This document shows, one piece after another, positions 1-8,949 of a stretch of 64,000 nt of DNA (position 1 is its first letter; every line of letters starts with the position of its first letter). This DNA comes from Lacticaseibacillus songhuajiangensis. Lineage in GTDB: Bacteria; Bacillota; Bacilli; Lactobacillales; Lactobacillaceae. The stretch is from contig NZ_RHNR01000004.1 of assembly GCF_003946025.1 (NCBI RefSeq), positions 1 through 64,000 of the forward strand. The letters run 5' to 3'. Both the position numbers and the translations under genes were made by a program. The notes beneath the pieces are model-generated. The model did not search any database and was not told the DNA's origin. It saw only the letters and a program-made list of their open reading frames with translations.

Positions 1-298
1 GGGACTGGGGCGGCTTGGTGGAGTGAACGCAGGTAGGTGGCGCGCAAAGAGCACGAATAGCCCACACAACCGGCGAAAGCCGTTTTGTGTGGGCTATTTG
101 TGCTCGGGGTAAATCTTTTTGACGTGGGCTTCGGCAAAAAGTTTAGCATTAGCCTGGCCTGCCAGGCGTGAGCGACCCCGCGCCACCTGCCTGAGGGCAC
201 GTAACCAAGCCGTCCCAGTCCCGACCTTCGGTCTAACCACTATTTTCAAACCGATCATCCTTGCGGATGAAAGTTTCCCGACTCACGCTGACGGACAG
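1..298 (+). repeat. Composite fold-back repeat A (type I half, cut by window edge)
   Basis: Non-coding. This is the type I half of the repeat family described in the summary; the rest of the copy lies left of base 1. Nested stems are visible: outer arm 1-19 with 204-222, second arm 30-44 with 179-193 (perfect), and central hairpin 49-69 with 85-105 capped by a small GAAA-loop hairpin at 71-82. Conserved family pieces follow: the GACC-GAA-GGTC mini-hairpin near 223-233, an ATCC-TTGC-GGAT hairpin near 256-268, and the terminal ACGCTGACGGACAG ending at 298. It abuts the greA terminator. No ORF in it is conserved in the other copies. Confidence 0.85.
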
Positions 299-302
299 TA
301 AC

Positions 303-336
303 AAAAAACCACTCCGGAAACCCGGAGTGGTTTTTT
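303..336 (-). terminator. Terminator of the mltG-udk-greA unit
   Basis: An eleven-base-pair stem (ACCACTCCGG with its complement) around a short AAA loop is flanked by A-runs on the left and T-runs on the right, so it can work on both strands. It lies two bases from the greA stop codon and five from the end of repeat A. Confidence 0.9.
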
Positions 337-337
337 G

Positions 338-811
338 TTACTTAACGTCGGTAATCTTGACCTGCATCTCGCCACCCGGGGTCTGGATGGCAACGTGGTC
401 GCCCTTGTGCTTACCAATCAAGGCTTCAGCAATTGGTGATTCGTTGCTGATTTTGCCTTCAAAAGGATCGGCTTCAGCGGCACCCACGATGGTGTAGGTT
501 TCGTCTTCGTCTTCACCATCTTCAAGGAAGGTCACGGTCTTGCCGACCGCAATTTCGTCCTTGGCAACGGCGTCACTGTCAATGATCTGCGCGTAACGCA
601 ACATTGTTTCAACCTGCGCAATGCGGGTTTCCAGTGAAGACTGTTCGTCCTTGGCACTTTCGTATTCTGAGTTTTCGGACAAGTCACCGAATGACCGCGC
701 AATCTTGATGCGGTCGATTACTTCGGGACGCTTAACCGTCTTCAGGTTTTCAAGTTCCTCTTCCAGCTTGACCTTACCGTCAGCTGTCATTGGGTAGTTT
801 TTTTCTGCCAT
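338..811 (-). CDS. greA: Transcription elongation factor GreA
   Basis: GreA binds in the secondary channel of RNA polymerase and stimulates cleavage of backtracked RNA so that stalled complexes can restart. The product is 157 residues, the normal family length. The N-terminal coiled coil carries the acidic tip in [17 protein letters not shown] (residues 41-57; Asp43 and Glu46 are the expected catalytic acids), and the C-terminal part is the FKBP-like GreA/GreB domain. I chose the ATG at 811 because GGAG stands eight bases upstream; a TTG two codons earlier is too close to that site. It is the last gene of mltG-udk-greA, an order also seen around yrrL-udk-greA in Bacillus. Confidence 0.97.
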   Translation of the reverse strand: MAEKNYPMTADGKVKLEEELENLKTVKRPEVIDRIKIARSFGDLSENSEYESAKDEQSSLETRIAQVETMLRYAQIIDSDAVAKDEIAVGKTVTFLEDGEDEDETYTIVGAAEADPFEGKISNESPIAEALIGKHKGDHVAIQTPGGEMQVKITDVK

Positions 812-833
812 AGTCAATACTCCTTAGCACCCG

Positions 834-1475
834 TTAAGCGAGACCACGCTCAGCGAGGATAGATTTAATTTTGGTAACCAGTAGATCGATTGCCACGTGG
901 TTTTCGCCACCCTCTGGCACAATCAGGTCAGCGTAGCGCTTGGTTGGCTCGATGAATTCGTGATACATCGGCTTCACGGTGCCCATATACTGCGCCATGA
1001 TGTTGTCCAGAGAACGTCCGCGTTCTACCATATCACGCTGGATGCGCCGCATCAAACGAATATCGTCATCAGTGTCCACAAACACCTTAATATCCATCAA
1101 ATTACGTAAATCTTCATCCGCGAGAATAAGAATGCCCTCAATAATGATGACGTCCTTTGGCTCAACCCGGATTGTTTCGCTACTCCGGTTATGGATTTTG
1201 TAATCGTAAACCGGTTTGTCAATGGGCTCCCGATTAAGCAGCTTCTTAAGTGAGTCAACGAGTAATTTCGTATCAAATGCCAGGGGGTGGTCGTAGTTGA
1301 TCAGCTTCCGCTGTTCAAACGGCAGGTCACTCGCCTTATAATACGAATCCTGCTGAATCAGTAGAATCGAGCTGTTACCAGAGAAGTGTTCAAATATTTC
1401 GTGTGCAACCGTCGTCTTACCGGAGGCAGAGCCACCAGTAATCCCGATTACAATCGGTTTTTGTAATTCTGTCAC
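834..1475 (-). CDS. udk: Uridine kinase
   Basis: Cytosolic pyrimidine-salvage enzyme that phosphorylates uridine and cytidine to UMP and CMP using ATP or GTP. The 213-residue product has the P-loop [12 protein letters not shown] at residues 11-22, followed by QQDSYYK and DHPLAFD, which are typical of the uridine kinase nucleoside site. The start is GTG, preceded by a GGGGGA ribosome binding site. It lies between mltG (17 bases upstream) and greA (22 bases downstream) and is probably cotranscribed with both. Confidence 0.96.
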   Translation of the reverse strand: MTELQKPIVIGITGGSASGKTTVAHEIFEHFSGNSSILLIQQDSYYKASDLPFEQRKLINYDHPLAFDTKLLVDSLKKLLNREPIDKPVYDYKIHNRSSETIRVEPKDVIIIEGILILADEDLRNLMDIKVFVDTDDDIRLMRRIQRDMVERGRSLDNIMAQYMGTVKPMYHEFIEPTKRYADLIVPEGGENHVAIDLLVTKIKSILAERGLA

Positions 1476-1492
1476 GCTATCCCCCGAATGCC

Positions 1493-2635
1493 TTAGTTGT
1501 TGTCAGAACCAATGGCTGCGATGTTTGCATTCTGTTCTGCCAATGTCCGGCCGAAGAGAATCTTCCCGGTCTTCATGTTGGCAACAAAGTACAAGTACCC
1601 AGCGCTACGATCACTTGGATTGAGCACTGCCTGGATGGATTCCAAACTAGGCTGGTTGTACGGACCAGGTCCGTAACCCGTGTGAATGTACAAGTTGTAC
1701 GGCGAATCAACGGACGTATCCTTATTCGTCAGATTCTTCTTGTGCGTGTTCAGAGCATACATTACCGTCAGGTCAGACTGCAGTGGCATCTTCGCGTCGA
1801 TACGGTTGAAGAAGACACCGGCAATCTTCTTGCGGCTTGAGTTCGTGACCCCTTCACGTTCAACCAGCGACGCCAGAGTCATAACTTCCTGCACCGTGTA
1901 GCCCTTCGACTTGATGGTCTTGTAAAGCGGGCTCAATGTCTCATCCGTTTTGGCGAGCATGGATTCAACCAGTGATTCAGCCGACATGTTCTTGGAAACG
2001 TCGTAGGTTGCTGGGAAAAGGTAACCCTCAAGCCGGTAACGAACATGCTTGGCCTTACTTGCAGAGTCAAGTAATTCAGGGTACTTGACTGCCATACGCT
2101 TGAAGAAGGTCTTATCCTTCATTACAGCCATGAAGGACTTTTTAGTCAGGTTCTTGTCCTTCTTGGTGTACTTGTGCATGCTGGACGCAATGGTCTCCGC
2201 CGTCACCCCTTCACGCACCAAAACGTGTGCAACCGGCCGGGCAACCGCGCCGTCATCCGTCCGCAGCGTTGAAATCACCTGCTGCAGATTCATAGATGGC
2301 TTCAGTTGGTATACCCCCGCCTGGAAGTCGGTATAGTTCTTGGACTTCACGTAGTAATCAAAGACCATTGCGCTCTTAATGACCTTTTTGCTGGCCAAAA
2401 GTGCGGCGATATCCTTGTTCGTTGATCCAATTGGAATTTTGACGTTAATCGTCTCGGTTGATTTTGCATCTACAGCGCCGAAAGAAGACTTCACGTAGCG
2501 TACGCCCATGAAGCCAACAATCAGCAGGAGGACGACAATAATGCCGACCACCCATAAAACGATGCGGTGAACCACGCCGGCCTGCGTTTTGCGCATGACC
2601 CGCTTTTGGTTTGTGTCTCTGTTGTTTTCAGCCAC
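1493..2635 (-). CDS. mltG: Endolytic peptidoglycan transglycosylase MltG
   Basis: Membrane-anchored YceG/MltG protein that cleaves nascent glycan strands and so ends their polymerisation at the cytoplasmic membrane. The 380-residue product has a basic N-terminus, one membrane segment at about residues 24-46 and an extracellular catalytic domain. The family signatures [10 protein letters not shown] (202-211) and LASLVERE (254-261) are present; Glu259 is the expected catalytic acid. Start is GTG behind a run of G residues seven bases upstream. First gene of the unit with udk and greA; the 69-base gap to pheT probably holds its promoter. Confidence 0.95.
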   Translation of the reverse strand: MAENNRDTNQKRVMRKTQAGVVHRIVLWVVGIIVVLLLIVGFMGVRYVKSSFGAVDAKSTETINVKIPIGSTNKDIAALLASKKVIKSAMVFDYYVKSKNYTDFQAGVYQLKPSMNLQQVISTLRTDDGAVARPVAHVLVREGVTAETIASSMHKYTKKDKNLTKKSFMAVMKDKTFFKRMAVKYPELLDSASKAKHVRYRLEGYLFPATYDVSKNMSAESLVESMLAKTDETLSPLYKTIKSKGYTVQEVMTLASLVEREGVTNSSRKKIAGVFFNRIDAKMPLQSDLTVMYALNTHKKNLTNKDTSVDSPYNLYIHTGYGPGPYNQPSLESIQAVLNPSDRSAGYLYFVANMKTGKILFGRTLAEQNANIAAIGSDNN

Positions 2636-2704
2636 CGTTAGACCCCCACATGTGTTTTAATATCCACATTAGTATAGCGAATGACGGCTAAAAATGCGAT
2701 AGGC

Positions 2705-5128
2705 TTAGCGGATAACTGCATTAAGCTTTTCCTCAAGCCCGGATTTCACCTTGGCGAAGGCCTTTTCAACCACGTCTTCAGTGAGCGTCTCTTCCCGGTT
2801 CAAGTAGGTCAACGTGTAGGCCAAACTCTTACTGTGGGCAGGCAGCTTTGGCCCCTGGTACAGGTCAAATACTGTCACGTCAACCAAGTACTTACCGGCA
2901 TTCTCCCAGATGATGTCCTCGACCTGCTGACTCGTGACGTTGTCAGCCACCAGCAGCGCGATGTCGCGGGTCACACTTGGGAACTTCGGTGCTGGAATGG
3001 CCGTCTTGTCGCCGCGCTGCGCGTCAAAGAGTGGCTCCAAGTTGAGTTCGAAGATGAAGGTTTGGGGCAGGCCTTGCTGCTGTTCGAACGCTGGGTGCAA
3101 GCGCCCAATCAGCCCAATACGCTGGTCATCCAAGTAGATAGATGCGCTCTGACCAGGGTGCATCGCAGAATCCAGGTCCTGAGCGGAAAAAGTCAGCTTG
3201 CCGGCAAAATCAAAGTCTGCCAGCAGTGTTTCAACAATCCCCTTCACAGCGAAGAAGTCAACGGGCTGAGCCGCTTCATTCCAGCTCTGCGCCTGCATGT
3301 TACCGGTCAGCACACCACCAATGTATTCGTGTTCGGAAGGCCGCTGCTCATTTTGTTCACGGACAAAGACACGGCCCTGTTCGTACAGGAAAATATCGTG
3401 GTTACCGCGCGCAACGTTGTACTTGATGGCATCCAGCAAGCCGGAAATCATGTTCTGCCGCAAATCCTGGTGATCCTGCGTCATTGGCCATGCCAGCGTG
3501 GTTTCACTGCCAGCTTCCAGCGTGAAGTGCTGGTTGTCATCTTCACGACGCAGCGCGTAGGTGATGGCTTGGGAAAGACCCAAAGATTCCAGCAATTTGC
3601 GACTGCGCTTGATGCGCGACTGCACGCTGGTCAACTTCCCAACCGTCTGGCTGGTGGTCGGCAGGGTGCTTGGCATCCGGTCGTAACCGTAAAGGCGGGC
3701 CACTTCTTCAATCAGGTCCGGCACAATGGCAATATCCCAACGCCGAGCTGGTACCGCAACGCTAAAGGTTGTGTCATCGTCCGTCGTCTTGGTCTGAACA
3801 CCAAAGCCGAGGTTGTCAAAAATTGTGGCCACTTCATCTGCAGAGATGGTGGTGCCAAGCACGCCGTTAATTTTGCTAAGGGTAATGTCGATGTTGGTGT
3901 CGGCACCGCTGACGCTCGTTGGCGTGACGGTACCCTTGGCAACATCCCCACCGCCGAGTTCATTAGCCATGCGGGCCGCCTGGTCGAGCGCCAGGTTGAT
4001 GCTGGCTTCATCAATCCCCTTCTCAAAGCGGGACGATGCCTGGCTACGCAGGTTGTAACGCTGCGCAGTCTTGCGAATGTTGGCGTGATTGAACAGTGCG
4101 GATTCGATGATGACGTTCGTGGTGTCGTCTGTAATCTCAGAGTCAAAGCCACCCATGACACCGGCGAGGTTACGCGGACGGTCGCCATCGGTGATGACGA
4201 TGTCTTCGGCAACCAGTTCGCGGTTTTCACCATCCAGCGTCTGCAGCTGTTCACCAGCATGTGCACGGCGCACCACAATTTTGTGACTCTTGATCTTGTC
4301 GTAATCAAAGGCGTGCAGTGGCTGGCCGAAGTAAATCATGATGTAGTTGGTAATGTCGACAATGTTGTTGTGAGGTTTGATGCCGGCATTCCAGAGCCGC
4401 TTTTGCAACCATAGTGGGCTTTCCTTGACGGTCACGCCCGTCACAACACGCAGATTGTAGCTAGGCGCATCCTTTGGGTCTTCCACTTCGGCACTGAGCA
4501 GGCTGTTCACATCGGTTGTGCCTTCAACCAGCGGTTTGTCTTCAAAATGCGGCTTGTTGCCGTACGTGGCACCAACTTCCCAAGCCACACCGCGCATGCC
4601 GAGCGTGTCGGCACGGTTAGGGGTGATGTCGAAATCGAGAATGGCGTCATTCATGCCGAGCACTTCAAGGGCATCCGTCCCTGGCTTGATGGCATCGCTG
4701 AATACGTAGATGCCGTCTGCGTACTTGTGAGGCGCAATACTATCGGAGAAACCAATTTCCTGCAGTGCGCAGAGCATGCCGTCACTGACAACACCGCGAA
4801 TCTTGCCGCGCTTAATTTTGTTGTTGTCGCCAATGCGTGCACCGGGCAGGGCCGCAATGACGGTCTGACCGGCCGCGACGTTAGACGCGCCGCAGACAAT
4901 CTGGCGCAGTTCGTTCTCGCCCACGTCAACTTGGCAGATCTGCAGGTGATCGGAGTCAGGGTGCTTTTCAACACTCTCAACGTGGCCAATCACAATCTTC
5001 TTCATCCCCGCACCACGGTAGGTGACGCTGGGTACTTCAATACCGGTAACGGATACCTTATCGGCCAACTCCTGTGGCGTTACGGGAACGTCGACCAATT
5101 CTTTCAACCATGCGTATGAAACATCCAT
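2705..5128 (-). CDS. pheT: Phenylalanyl-tRNA synthetase beta subunit
   Basis: Beta subunit of the (alpha-beta)2 synthetase that charges tRNA-Phe. At 807 residues it is full length. The domains run in the usual order: EMAP-type tRNA-binding domain near residues 40-150, the B3/B4 editing domain with the conserved LAGVMGG and RKTAQRYNLRSQASSRFEKG stretches, the B5 domain, the catalytic-like core, and a C-terminal ferredoxin-fold anticodon-binding domain. The editing region looks intact. It follows pheS after six bases and shares its T-box control. Confidence 0.97.
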   Translation of the reverse strand: MDVSYAWLKELVDVPVTPQELADKVSVTGIEVPSVTYRGAGMKKIVIGHVESVEKHPDSDHLQICQVDVGENELRQIVCGASNVAAGQTVIAALPGARIGDNNKIKRGKIRGVVSDGMLCALQEIGFSDSIAPHKYADGIYVFSDAIKPGTDALEVLGMNDAILDFDITPNRADTLGMRGVAWEVGATYGNKPHFEDKPLVEGTTDVNSLLSAEVEDPKDAPSYNLRVVTGVTVKESPLWLQKRLWNAGIKPHNNIVDITNYIMIYFGQPLHAFDYDKIKSHKIVVRRAHAGEQLQTLDGENRELVAEDIVITDGDRPRNLAGVMGGFDSEITDDTTNVIIESALFNHANIRKTAQRYNLRSQASSRFEKGIDEASINLALDQAARMANELGGGDVAKGTVTPTSVSGADTNIDITLSKINGVLGTTISADEVATIFDNLGFGVQTKTTDDDTTFSVAVPARRWDIAIVPDLIEEVARLYGYDRMPSTLPTTSQTVGKLTSVQSRIKRSRKLLESLGLSQAITYALRREDDNQHFTLEAGSETTLAWPMTQDHQDLRQNMISGLLDAIKYNVARGNHDIFLYEQGRVFVREQNEQRPSEHEYIGGVLTGNMQAQSWNEAAQPVDFFAVKGIVETLLADFDFAGKLTFSAQDLDSAMHPGQSASIYLDDQRIGLIGRLHPAFEQQQGLPQTFIFELNLEPLFDAQRGDKTAIPAPKFPSVTRDIALLVADNVTSQQVEDIIWENAGKYLVDVTVFDLYQGPKLPAHSKSLAYTLTYLNREETLTEDVVEKAFAKVKSGLEEKLNAVIR

Positions 5129-5134
5129 TTGTGC

Positions 5135-6181
5135 TTAACCCTCCGTGTGGAACTGTTCAAGGAACCGGACGTCATCCGTGTAGAAACTACGGATGTCATC
5201 GACCCCATACTTCAACATTGCAAGTCGGTCTGGCCCTACCCCGAAGGCAAAACCGCCGTAAACTTCTGGGTCCACCCCAGCTGCGGTCAGCACATTCGGG
5301 TGCACCATGCCGGCACCGAGCACTTCAATCCAGCCGCTGTACTTGCAGACGGCACAGCCCTTACCACCGCAACGGAAGCAGGAAACATCGACTTCAACAC
5401 TTGGTTCCGTGAATGGGAAGTAGGACGGGCGCAGGCGAATTTTACGTTCAGCCCCGAAGACGTGCTGAGCCATTGCCAGCAGTGTGCCCTTAAGGTCTGC
5501 CATGGTGGTGTGCTTGTCGATGACGAGCCCTTCCATCTGGTGGAACTGGTGGCTATGGGTCGCATCATCAGTATCGCGGCGGTAAACGCGACCTGGGGAA
5601 ACCATCTTGAGTGGCCCCTTGCTGAAGTCGTGGCGTTCCAGCGTCCGCGCCTGGGCAGCGGAGGTCTGGGTCCGCATCAGCAGTTCCTTAGTGATGTAGA
5701 AGGTGTCCTGCATGTCGCGCGCTGGGTGATCAGCTGGAATGTTCAGCATTTCGAAGTTGTAGTGATCTTCTTCGACTTCGTAACTGTCGACAATCTGGTA
5801 GCCCATGCCGAGGAACAGGTCGGACAGGTCATCGATGACCTGCTGCAAAATGTGCGGCGTACCAACACGCGTTGGTGTCCCTGGCAACGTGACGTCAACG
5901 GTTTCCTTTTCCAGCTTGCGGTTAATCGCATCCGCACGTAAGTCACCGCGGCGAGCGTCAATGGCCGCCTGCAGGTCATCACGGACCTTGTTGGCAAAAG
6001 AGCCGACCTTAGGACGTTCGCTCGCTTCCAGGTTCTTCATGCCGCGCAATACTTCGGTAATTGGCCCCTTCTTACCAAGCAGGTTGACCCGAATTTTGTC
6101 CAGATCAGCCAGTTCACTGGTGTCCTCAATCTTCTTCTGGTTCTCGCTAAGCAGCGCCAGAAGCTTATCCTGTAAATCCAT
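5135..6181 (-). CDS. pheS: Phenylalanyl-tRNA synthetase alpha subunit
   Basis: Catalytic class II subunit that makes Phe-AMP and transfers Phe to tRNA. The product is 348 residues with an N-terminal coiled coil, then the core containing [19 protein letters not shown] and the Cys-rich [11 protein letters not shown] insertion, with the glycine-rich motif 3 region near the end. The reading frame stays open upstream through the T-box, but [11 protein letters not shown] at 6181 is the start because it has a GAAAGGAAT site and matches where family members begin. It forms an operon with pheT. Confidence 0.97.
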   Translation of the reverse strand: MDLQDKLLALLSENQKKIEDTSELADLDKIRVNLLGKKGPITEVLRGMKNLEASERPKVGSFANKVRDDLQAAIDARRGDLRADAINRKLEKETVDVTLPGTPTRVGTPHILQQVIDDLSDLFLGMGYQIVDSYEVEEDHYNFEMLNIPADHPARDMQDTFYITKELLMRTQTSAAQARTLERHDFSKGPLKMVSPGRVYRRDTDDATHSHQFHQMEGLVIDKHTTMADLKGTLLAMAQHVFGAERKIRLRPSYFPFTEPSVEVDVSCFRCGGKGCAVCKYSGWIEVLGAGMVHPNVLTAAGVDPEVYGGFAFGVGPDRLAMLKYGVDDIRSFYTDDVRFLEQFHTEG

Positions 6182-6458
6182 CTGTCTAATTCCTTTCGTG
6201 TGTGTTCCCGGGACACAAAAAAAGTCCCTAACCGTCAATCGACGATTAGGGACGAGCTGAGCCGCGGTACCACCCTTGTTCACACTACTGTGCACTTCAT
6301 TCAAGCAGTAACGGTGCTACCGGAGCTTACCGCCGCAGCTAGTAAGTCAGCTCAGAAAATGAATACGGGCACTTTTCTCCGAGGAACCTTCCAGTCAGTG
6401 GGTCCCACTTCCTTGCGGATATTGCACCTGCGTTTTCTTCAACGCCTTTGTTTGTCAG
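6182..6458 (-). promoter_or_regulatory. T-box leader of pheST
   Basis: The minus strand carries the T-box core GGGTGGTACCGCGG at about 6261-6275, followed by a terminator whose stem lies at 6219-6253 with its T-run ending near 6213. Uncharged tRNA-Phe should pair with the leader and favour the antiterminator. A UUC triplet at 6361-6363, near the expected 3' side of Stem I, is my candidate specifier; I have not folded the leader fully. The long reading frame through this region is not a protein. Confidence 0.92.
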
Positions 6459-6463
6459 TGACT

Positions 6464-6492
6464 AGTCTAGCCGCAATAGTGCGTCTAGTCAA
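6464..6492 (-). promoter_or_regulatory. Promoter of pheST, overlapping the end of the hxlR gene
   Basis: Minus-strand TTGACT (6487-6492), a 17-base spacer and TAGACT (6464-6469). The -35 hexamer overlaps the last codons and stop of the upstream HxlR-type gene, so the two units are packed with no free space. Confidence 0.8.
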
Positions 6493-6844
6493 CACATTCT
6501 TCGTCGCTGAGCCAAACATCACCCCACGCATGTGCGTCGGCCAAGACGTCAGACAAGCCTTCACCCTTCGGTGTCAAGCGGTATTCAATCAGTTCTGAAT
6601 CTTCGTGGGTCACACGTTGCACCAACCCATCCGCTTCGAGCTCCTTCAGGCGTTCAACAAGGACACGGTCAGAGCATTTGGTCACGGCTGAGGCGATATC
6701 CTTGAAGCGATGTGGGCCGTCCATGAGCACCTCAAGAATGAGGCCATTCCACTTCTTACCCAAAATCATGAATGTCCGCTGAAAATGCGGGCAAATCGTT
6801 TTGCTTGTACTCTGTGTACAAGGTGTTGTCGTTGTCGCTTGCAT
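6485..6844 (-). CDS. HxlR-family winged-helix transcription regulator
   Basis: Small (119-residue) DNA-binding protein of the HxlR/MarR-like winged-helix group. CPHFQRTFMILGKKWNGLIL at residues 18-37 is the typical start of the HxlR domain, with a cysteine just before it that in some relatives senses electrophiles or oxidants. GPHRFKDIASAV and DRVLVERLKELEADGLVQR form the helix-turn-helix, and YRLTPKGEGL the wing. The target is unknown: no divergent gene adjoins it, so it may control itself or distant genes. It has its own promoter at 6892-6919 and its end overlaps the pheST promoter. Confidence 0.88.
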   Translation of the reverse strand: MQATTTTPCTQSTSKTICPHFQRTFMILGKKWNGLILEVLMDGPHRFKDIASAVTKCSDRVLVERLKELEADGLVQRVTHEDSELIEYRLTPKGEGLSDVLADAHAWGDVWLSDEECVD

Positions 6845-6891
6845 AATTTATCCCTCACATTTGCTTACGAATTGAAAGTAATCTTAGGATT

Positions 6892-6919
6892 AGTATACCT
6901 TACTACCGCGATAACGCAA
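6892..6919 (-). promoter_or_regulatory. Promoter of the HxlR-type regulator gene
   Basis: Minus-strand TTGCGT (6914-6919), a 16-base spacer and TATACT (6892-6897), about 45 bases before the ATG. A GAGGGA ribosome binding site lies six bases before the start. Confidence 0.65.
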
Positions 6920-6988
6920 GGGTAACTTATTAATAGTTAGCGACATTTTGCAAAAGCCTTGGCAGTTAGCCGCTGTTATTGCAGTCAA

Positions 6989-7025
6989 AAAGGCCAACTG
7001 ACGGGGTTTCTCGTCAATTGGCCTT
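6989..7025 (-). terminator. Terminator after the HD-domain gene
   Basis: A strong stem pairs AAGGCCAACTGACG with CGTCAATTGGCCTT around an eight-base loop, with A-rich DNA on the left that becomes a U-run on the minus strand. Confidence 0.8.
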
Positions 7026-7042
7026 GAGTAATCATTGTCAGT

Positions 7043-7540
7043 TTAGTTAGCGGCCTTACCCGCTACCTTCTCAATCATCCGCATGCGCCATGGGTGCACG
7101 ACTTCAGCGGTTGCAGCGTAATCATCAACAAGCGATACAATGTAACTCTCGGCGTAACGAGGCAGTGCCAGGGTCGCGCCCCACATGTGCTTAATGATGA
7201 TGTCCCGTTCCTTCGCATTCAGCTCGGTCAGGTGCTCAGCGTTGTGCAAGGCAATCCGGGGATGCACGTATGCGTGTGTCCCAAGATCAAACTTGGTTGT
7301 GCGCCAGTCGTAGTAGAAGAGGTCGTGGAGCAATCCCGCACGCGCGGTCGAGCGCACGTCCAGGTGCATCTTCTTGGCGATTAAGTAGCTGGTATACGAA
7401 ACACGAATCGAATGTTCGAGGCGGTTTGAGAAGTGGTGCTGCGTGAAGTCCGCAAGGCGCTGAACTTCGGGCTTTGCCAGCAAATCACCGACAAGTGCAA
7501 GGTACTCTTCATCATGTTGCCAAGCGCGATATTTCTCCAT
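7043..7540 (-). CDS. HD-domain protein, probable metal-dependent phosphohydrolase
   Basis: The 165-residue protein carries an HD phosphohydrolase signature: RLEHSIRVSYTSYLIAKKM (about residues 39-57) supplies the first histidine, GLLHDLFYYDW the His-Asp pair, and IIIKHMWG a further histidine. Such proteins hydrolyse phosphate esters of nucleotides or act as putative dehydrases; the substrate here cannot be told. I start at the ATG at 7540, six bases after GGAAGG, rather than the TTG one codon earlier. Single-gene unit with its own terminator. Confidence 0.85.
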   Translation of the reverse strand: MEKYRAWQHDEEYLALVGDLLAKPEVQRLADFTQHHFSNRLEHSIRVSYTSYLIAKKMHLDVRSTARAGLLHDLFYYDWRTTKFDLGTHAYVHPRIALHNAEHLTELNAKERDIIIKHMWGATLALPRYAESYIVSLVDDYAATAEVVHPWRMRMIEKVAGKAAN

Positions 7541-7685
7541 CAACTAACCTTCCTTTGCTTTGTTGTCGCCATTATAACAGGTCTAAGCAGGCGCCACAAT
7601 CGCCTTCAGATAAGAAAAAGAAATGTAATAAATGCTTCAACAACAGGCGGTCAGCGATTTTGCAAAATAAACTTAATGAAAATAA

Positions 7686-7718
7686 AAAAAGCCCCTCACA
7701 TAACAGTGAAAAGGCTTT
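7686..7718 (-). terminator. Terminator after the TrmH-family gene
   Basis: An imperfect stem (AAGCC..CTCAC with GTGA..GGCTT) follows the methyltransferase stop, with an A-run on the left that reads as a U-run on the minus strand. Confidence 0.65.
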
Positions 7719-7741
7719 AGTAAAAAATGCGCTGCTTAGCT

Positions 7742-8500
7742 CTAGGAAAGCAGGTGGAACAGCACCACACCGGCTGCAACGCCGACATTCAGTGACTCCG
7801 CGTTCCCACGCATTGGAATGTAAATGTTAACGTCAGTCCGTGCAAGCAGTTCTGGACGCATGCCGTTCCCTTCATTCCCCATGATCAAGGCGAAGTTATC
7901 GGTCTTGGCAATTGAGGCATAAGGTTTTGCCTGATCGTTCAGTTCGGTCCCGTAAACCGGCACACCACTACGCTGCAACTGTGGGACCAACTTGGTCAGA
8001 TCAGCACTCACAATGTTCACGTGGAACTGGCTCCCCTGCATCGCGCGGAGCACCTTTGGTGAGAAGGCATCGGCAGTTTGCTTACCAAGCACTACATTTT
8101 GCACGCCGGCTGCGTCCGCGGTCCGGACCATGGTCCCAACATTGCCGGGATCCTGGATGCCGTCTAGCAACAAGAAACTCCCGTGCAGTTGCTTAGGCAA
8201 CTGGTTGTGCGGCAGCGGGAAGACCCCAAACACCCCTTGCGGCGACTGGGTGGAGCTGAGGTGCTGCTCAACATCCGCGGTGATTTCGGTCATGCGGTTG
8301 TAGTATTCCTTGAATTCGCGATCCTGCGCATACTTGCTGGTGACGTACAGACGGTCTGGCTGTGCGCCGGCAGCCAAGGCATCGTGCACCTGGTGCGGAC
8401 CTTCAAGTAGGTAACGGTCGTAATCCTTCTGGTATTTTTTAACAGTCAGCTTCTTAGCCAACTTGATGTGGTCGTTCTTTGGTGATGTAATGGTTTCCAT
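7742..8500 (-). CDS. TrmH/SpoU-family RNA 2'-O-methyltransferase
   Basis: SAM-dependent methyltransferase of the SPOUT class acting on the 2'-OH of rRNA or tRNA ribose. The 252-residue product has an N-terminal RNA-binding substrate domain and the trefoil-knot catalytic domain. All three SpoU motifs are visible: DPGNVGTMVRTADAAG, LIMGNEGNGM and IPMRGNAESLNVGVAAGVVL. The frame stays open a further 85 codons upstream, but METITSPKN at 8500 is the start: it has GGAGGG nine bases before and matches the family. It is divergent from the acylphosphatase gene, as in other Firmicutes (ysgA-like position). Target nucleotide unknown. Confidence 0.92.
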   Translation of the reverse strand: METITSPKNDHIKLAKKLTVKKYQKDYDRYLLEGPHQVHDALAAGAQPDRLYVTSKYAQDREFKEYYNRMTEITADVEQHLSSTQSPQGVFGVFPLPHNQLPKQLHGSFLLLDGIQDPGNVGTMVRTADAAGVQNVVLGKQTADAFSPKVLRAMQGSQFHVNIVSADLTKLVPQLQRSGVPVYGTELNDQAKPYASIAKTDNFALIMGNEGNGMRPELLARTDVNIYIPMRGNAESLNVGVAAGVVLFHLLS

Positions 8501-8608
8501 ATTCAAACCCTCCGTTGCAAAGTATAGCATAGCCACGCCCCCGGCTGTGCTAATATTGTAGATAGATAAATGGTGCTCATTTTGCACCTGCAGCAGGAGG
8601 TAGTATTC

Positions 8609-8890
8609 ATGACACAAGTTGCTTACAAAATTCGGGTCAGTGGACTCGTTCAAGGTGTCGGTTTCCGCTGGGCAACCAAAATGGTGGCCGACCAACTGGG
8701 CGTGCACGGTACTGTTGCCAATATGGCGGATGGTTCGGTCGAAATTCACGTGCAAACCGATGAAGACACCATGGCTAAGTTCAAGGCGGCCGTCAAAAAG
8801 GGCCCCAGTCCGTACAGCCGCGTCTCCACTTATGAGGAGGAACGTATCCTCCCCCTCCCCAACTATGACAGATTCACGGTTATCGCTTGA
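8609..8890 (+). CDS. acyP: Acylphosphatase
   Basis: Small cytosolic enzyme that hydrolyses acyl phosphates such as acetyl phosphate or 1,3-bisphosphoglycerate. The 93-residue product fits the family. The active-site loop is VQGVGFRW at about residues 13-20, with the catalytic Arg, and the later Asn within GTVANMADGSVEI is the partner residue. GCAGGAGG lies nine bases before the ATG at 8609, deciding the start. It precedes yidC by 59 bases; the same pair is common in lactobacilli. Confidence 0.95.
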   Translation: MTQVAYKIRVSGLVQGVGFRWATKMVADQLGVHGTVANMADGSVEIHVQTDEDTMAKFKAAVKKGPSPYSRVSTYEEERILPLPNYDRFTVIA

Positions 8891-8949
8891 AAGCGCATGG
8901 GGCTTAAAGTAAGATTGACTAGATAATCGCGAAAGGGATTCACAATTAA

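Noticed and set aside
2681-4414. Long plus-strand reading frame of 577 codons across pheT
   Set aside because: It is the complement of pheT, lacks a credible ribosome binding site, and its translation resembles no family. G/C-rich third positions keep antisense frames open.
6182-6304. N-terminal extension of PheS
   Set aside because: The extra 41 codons translate the T-box terminator and leader.
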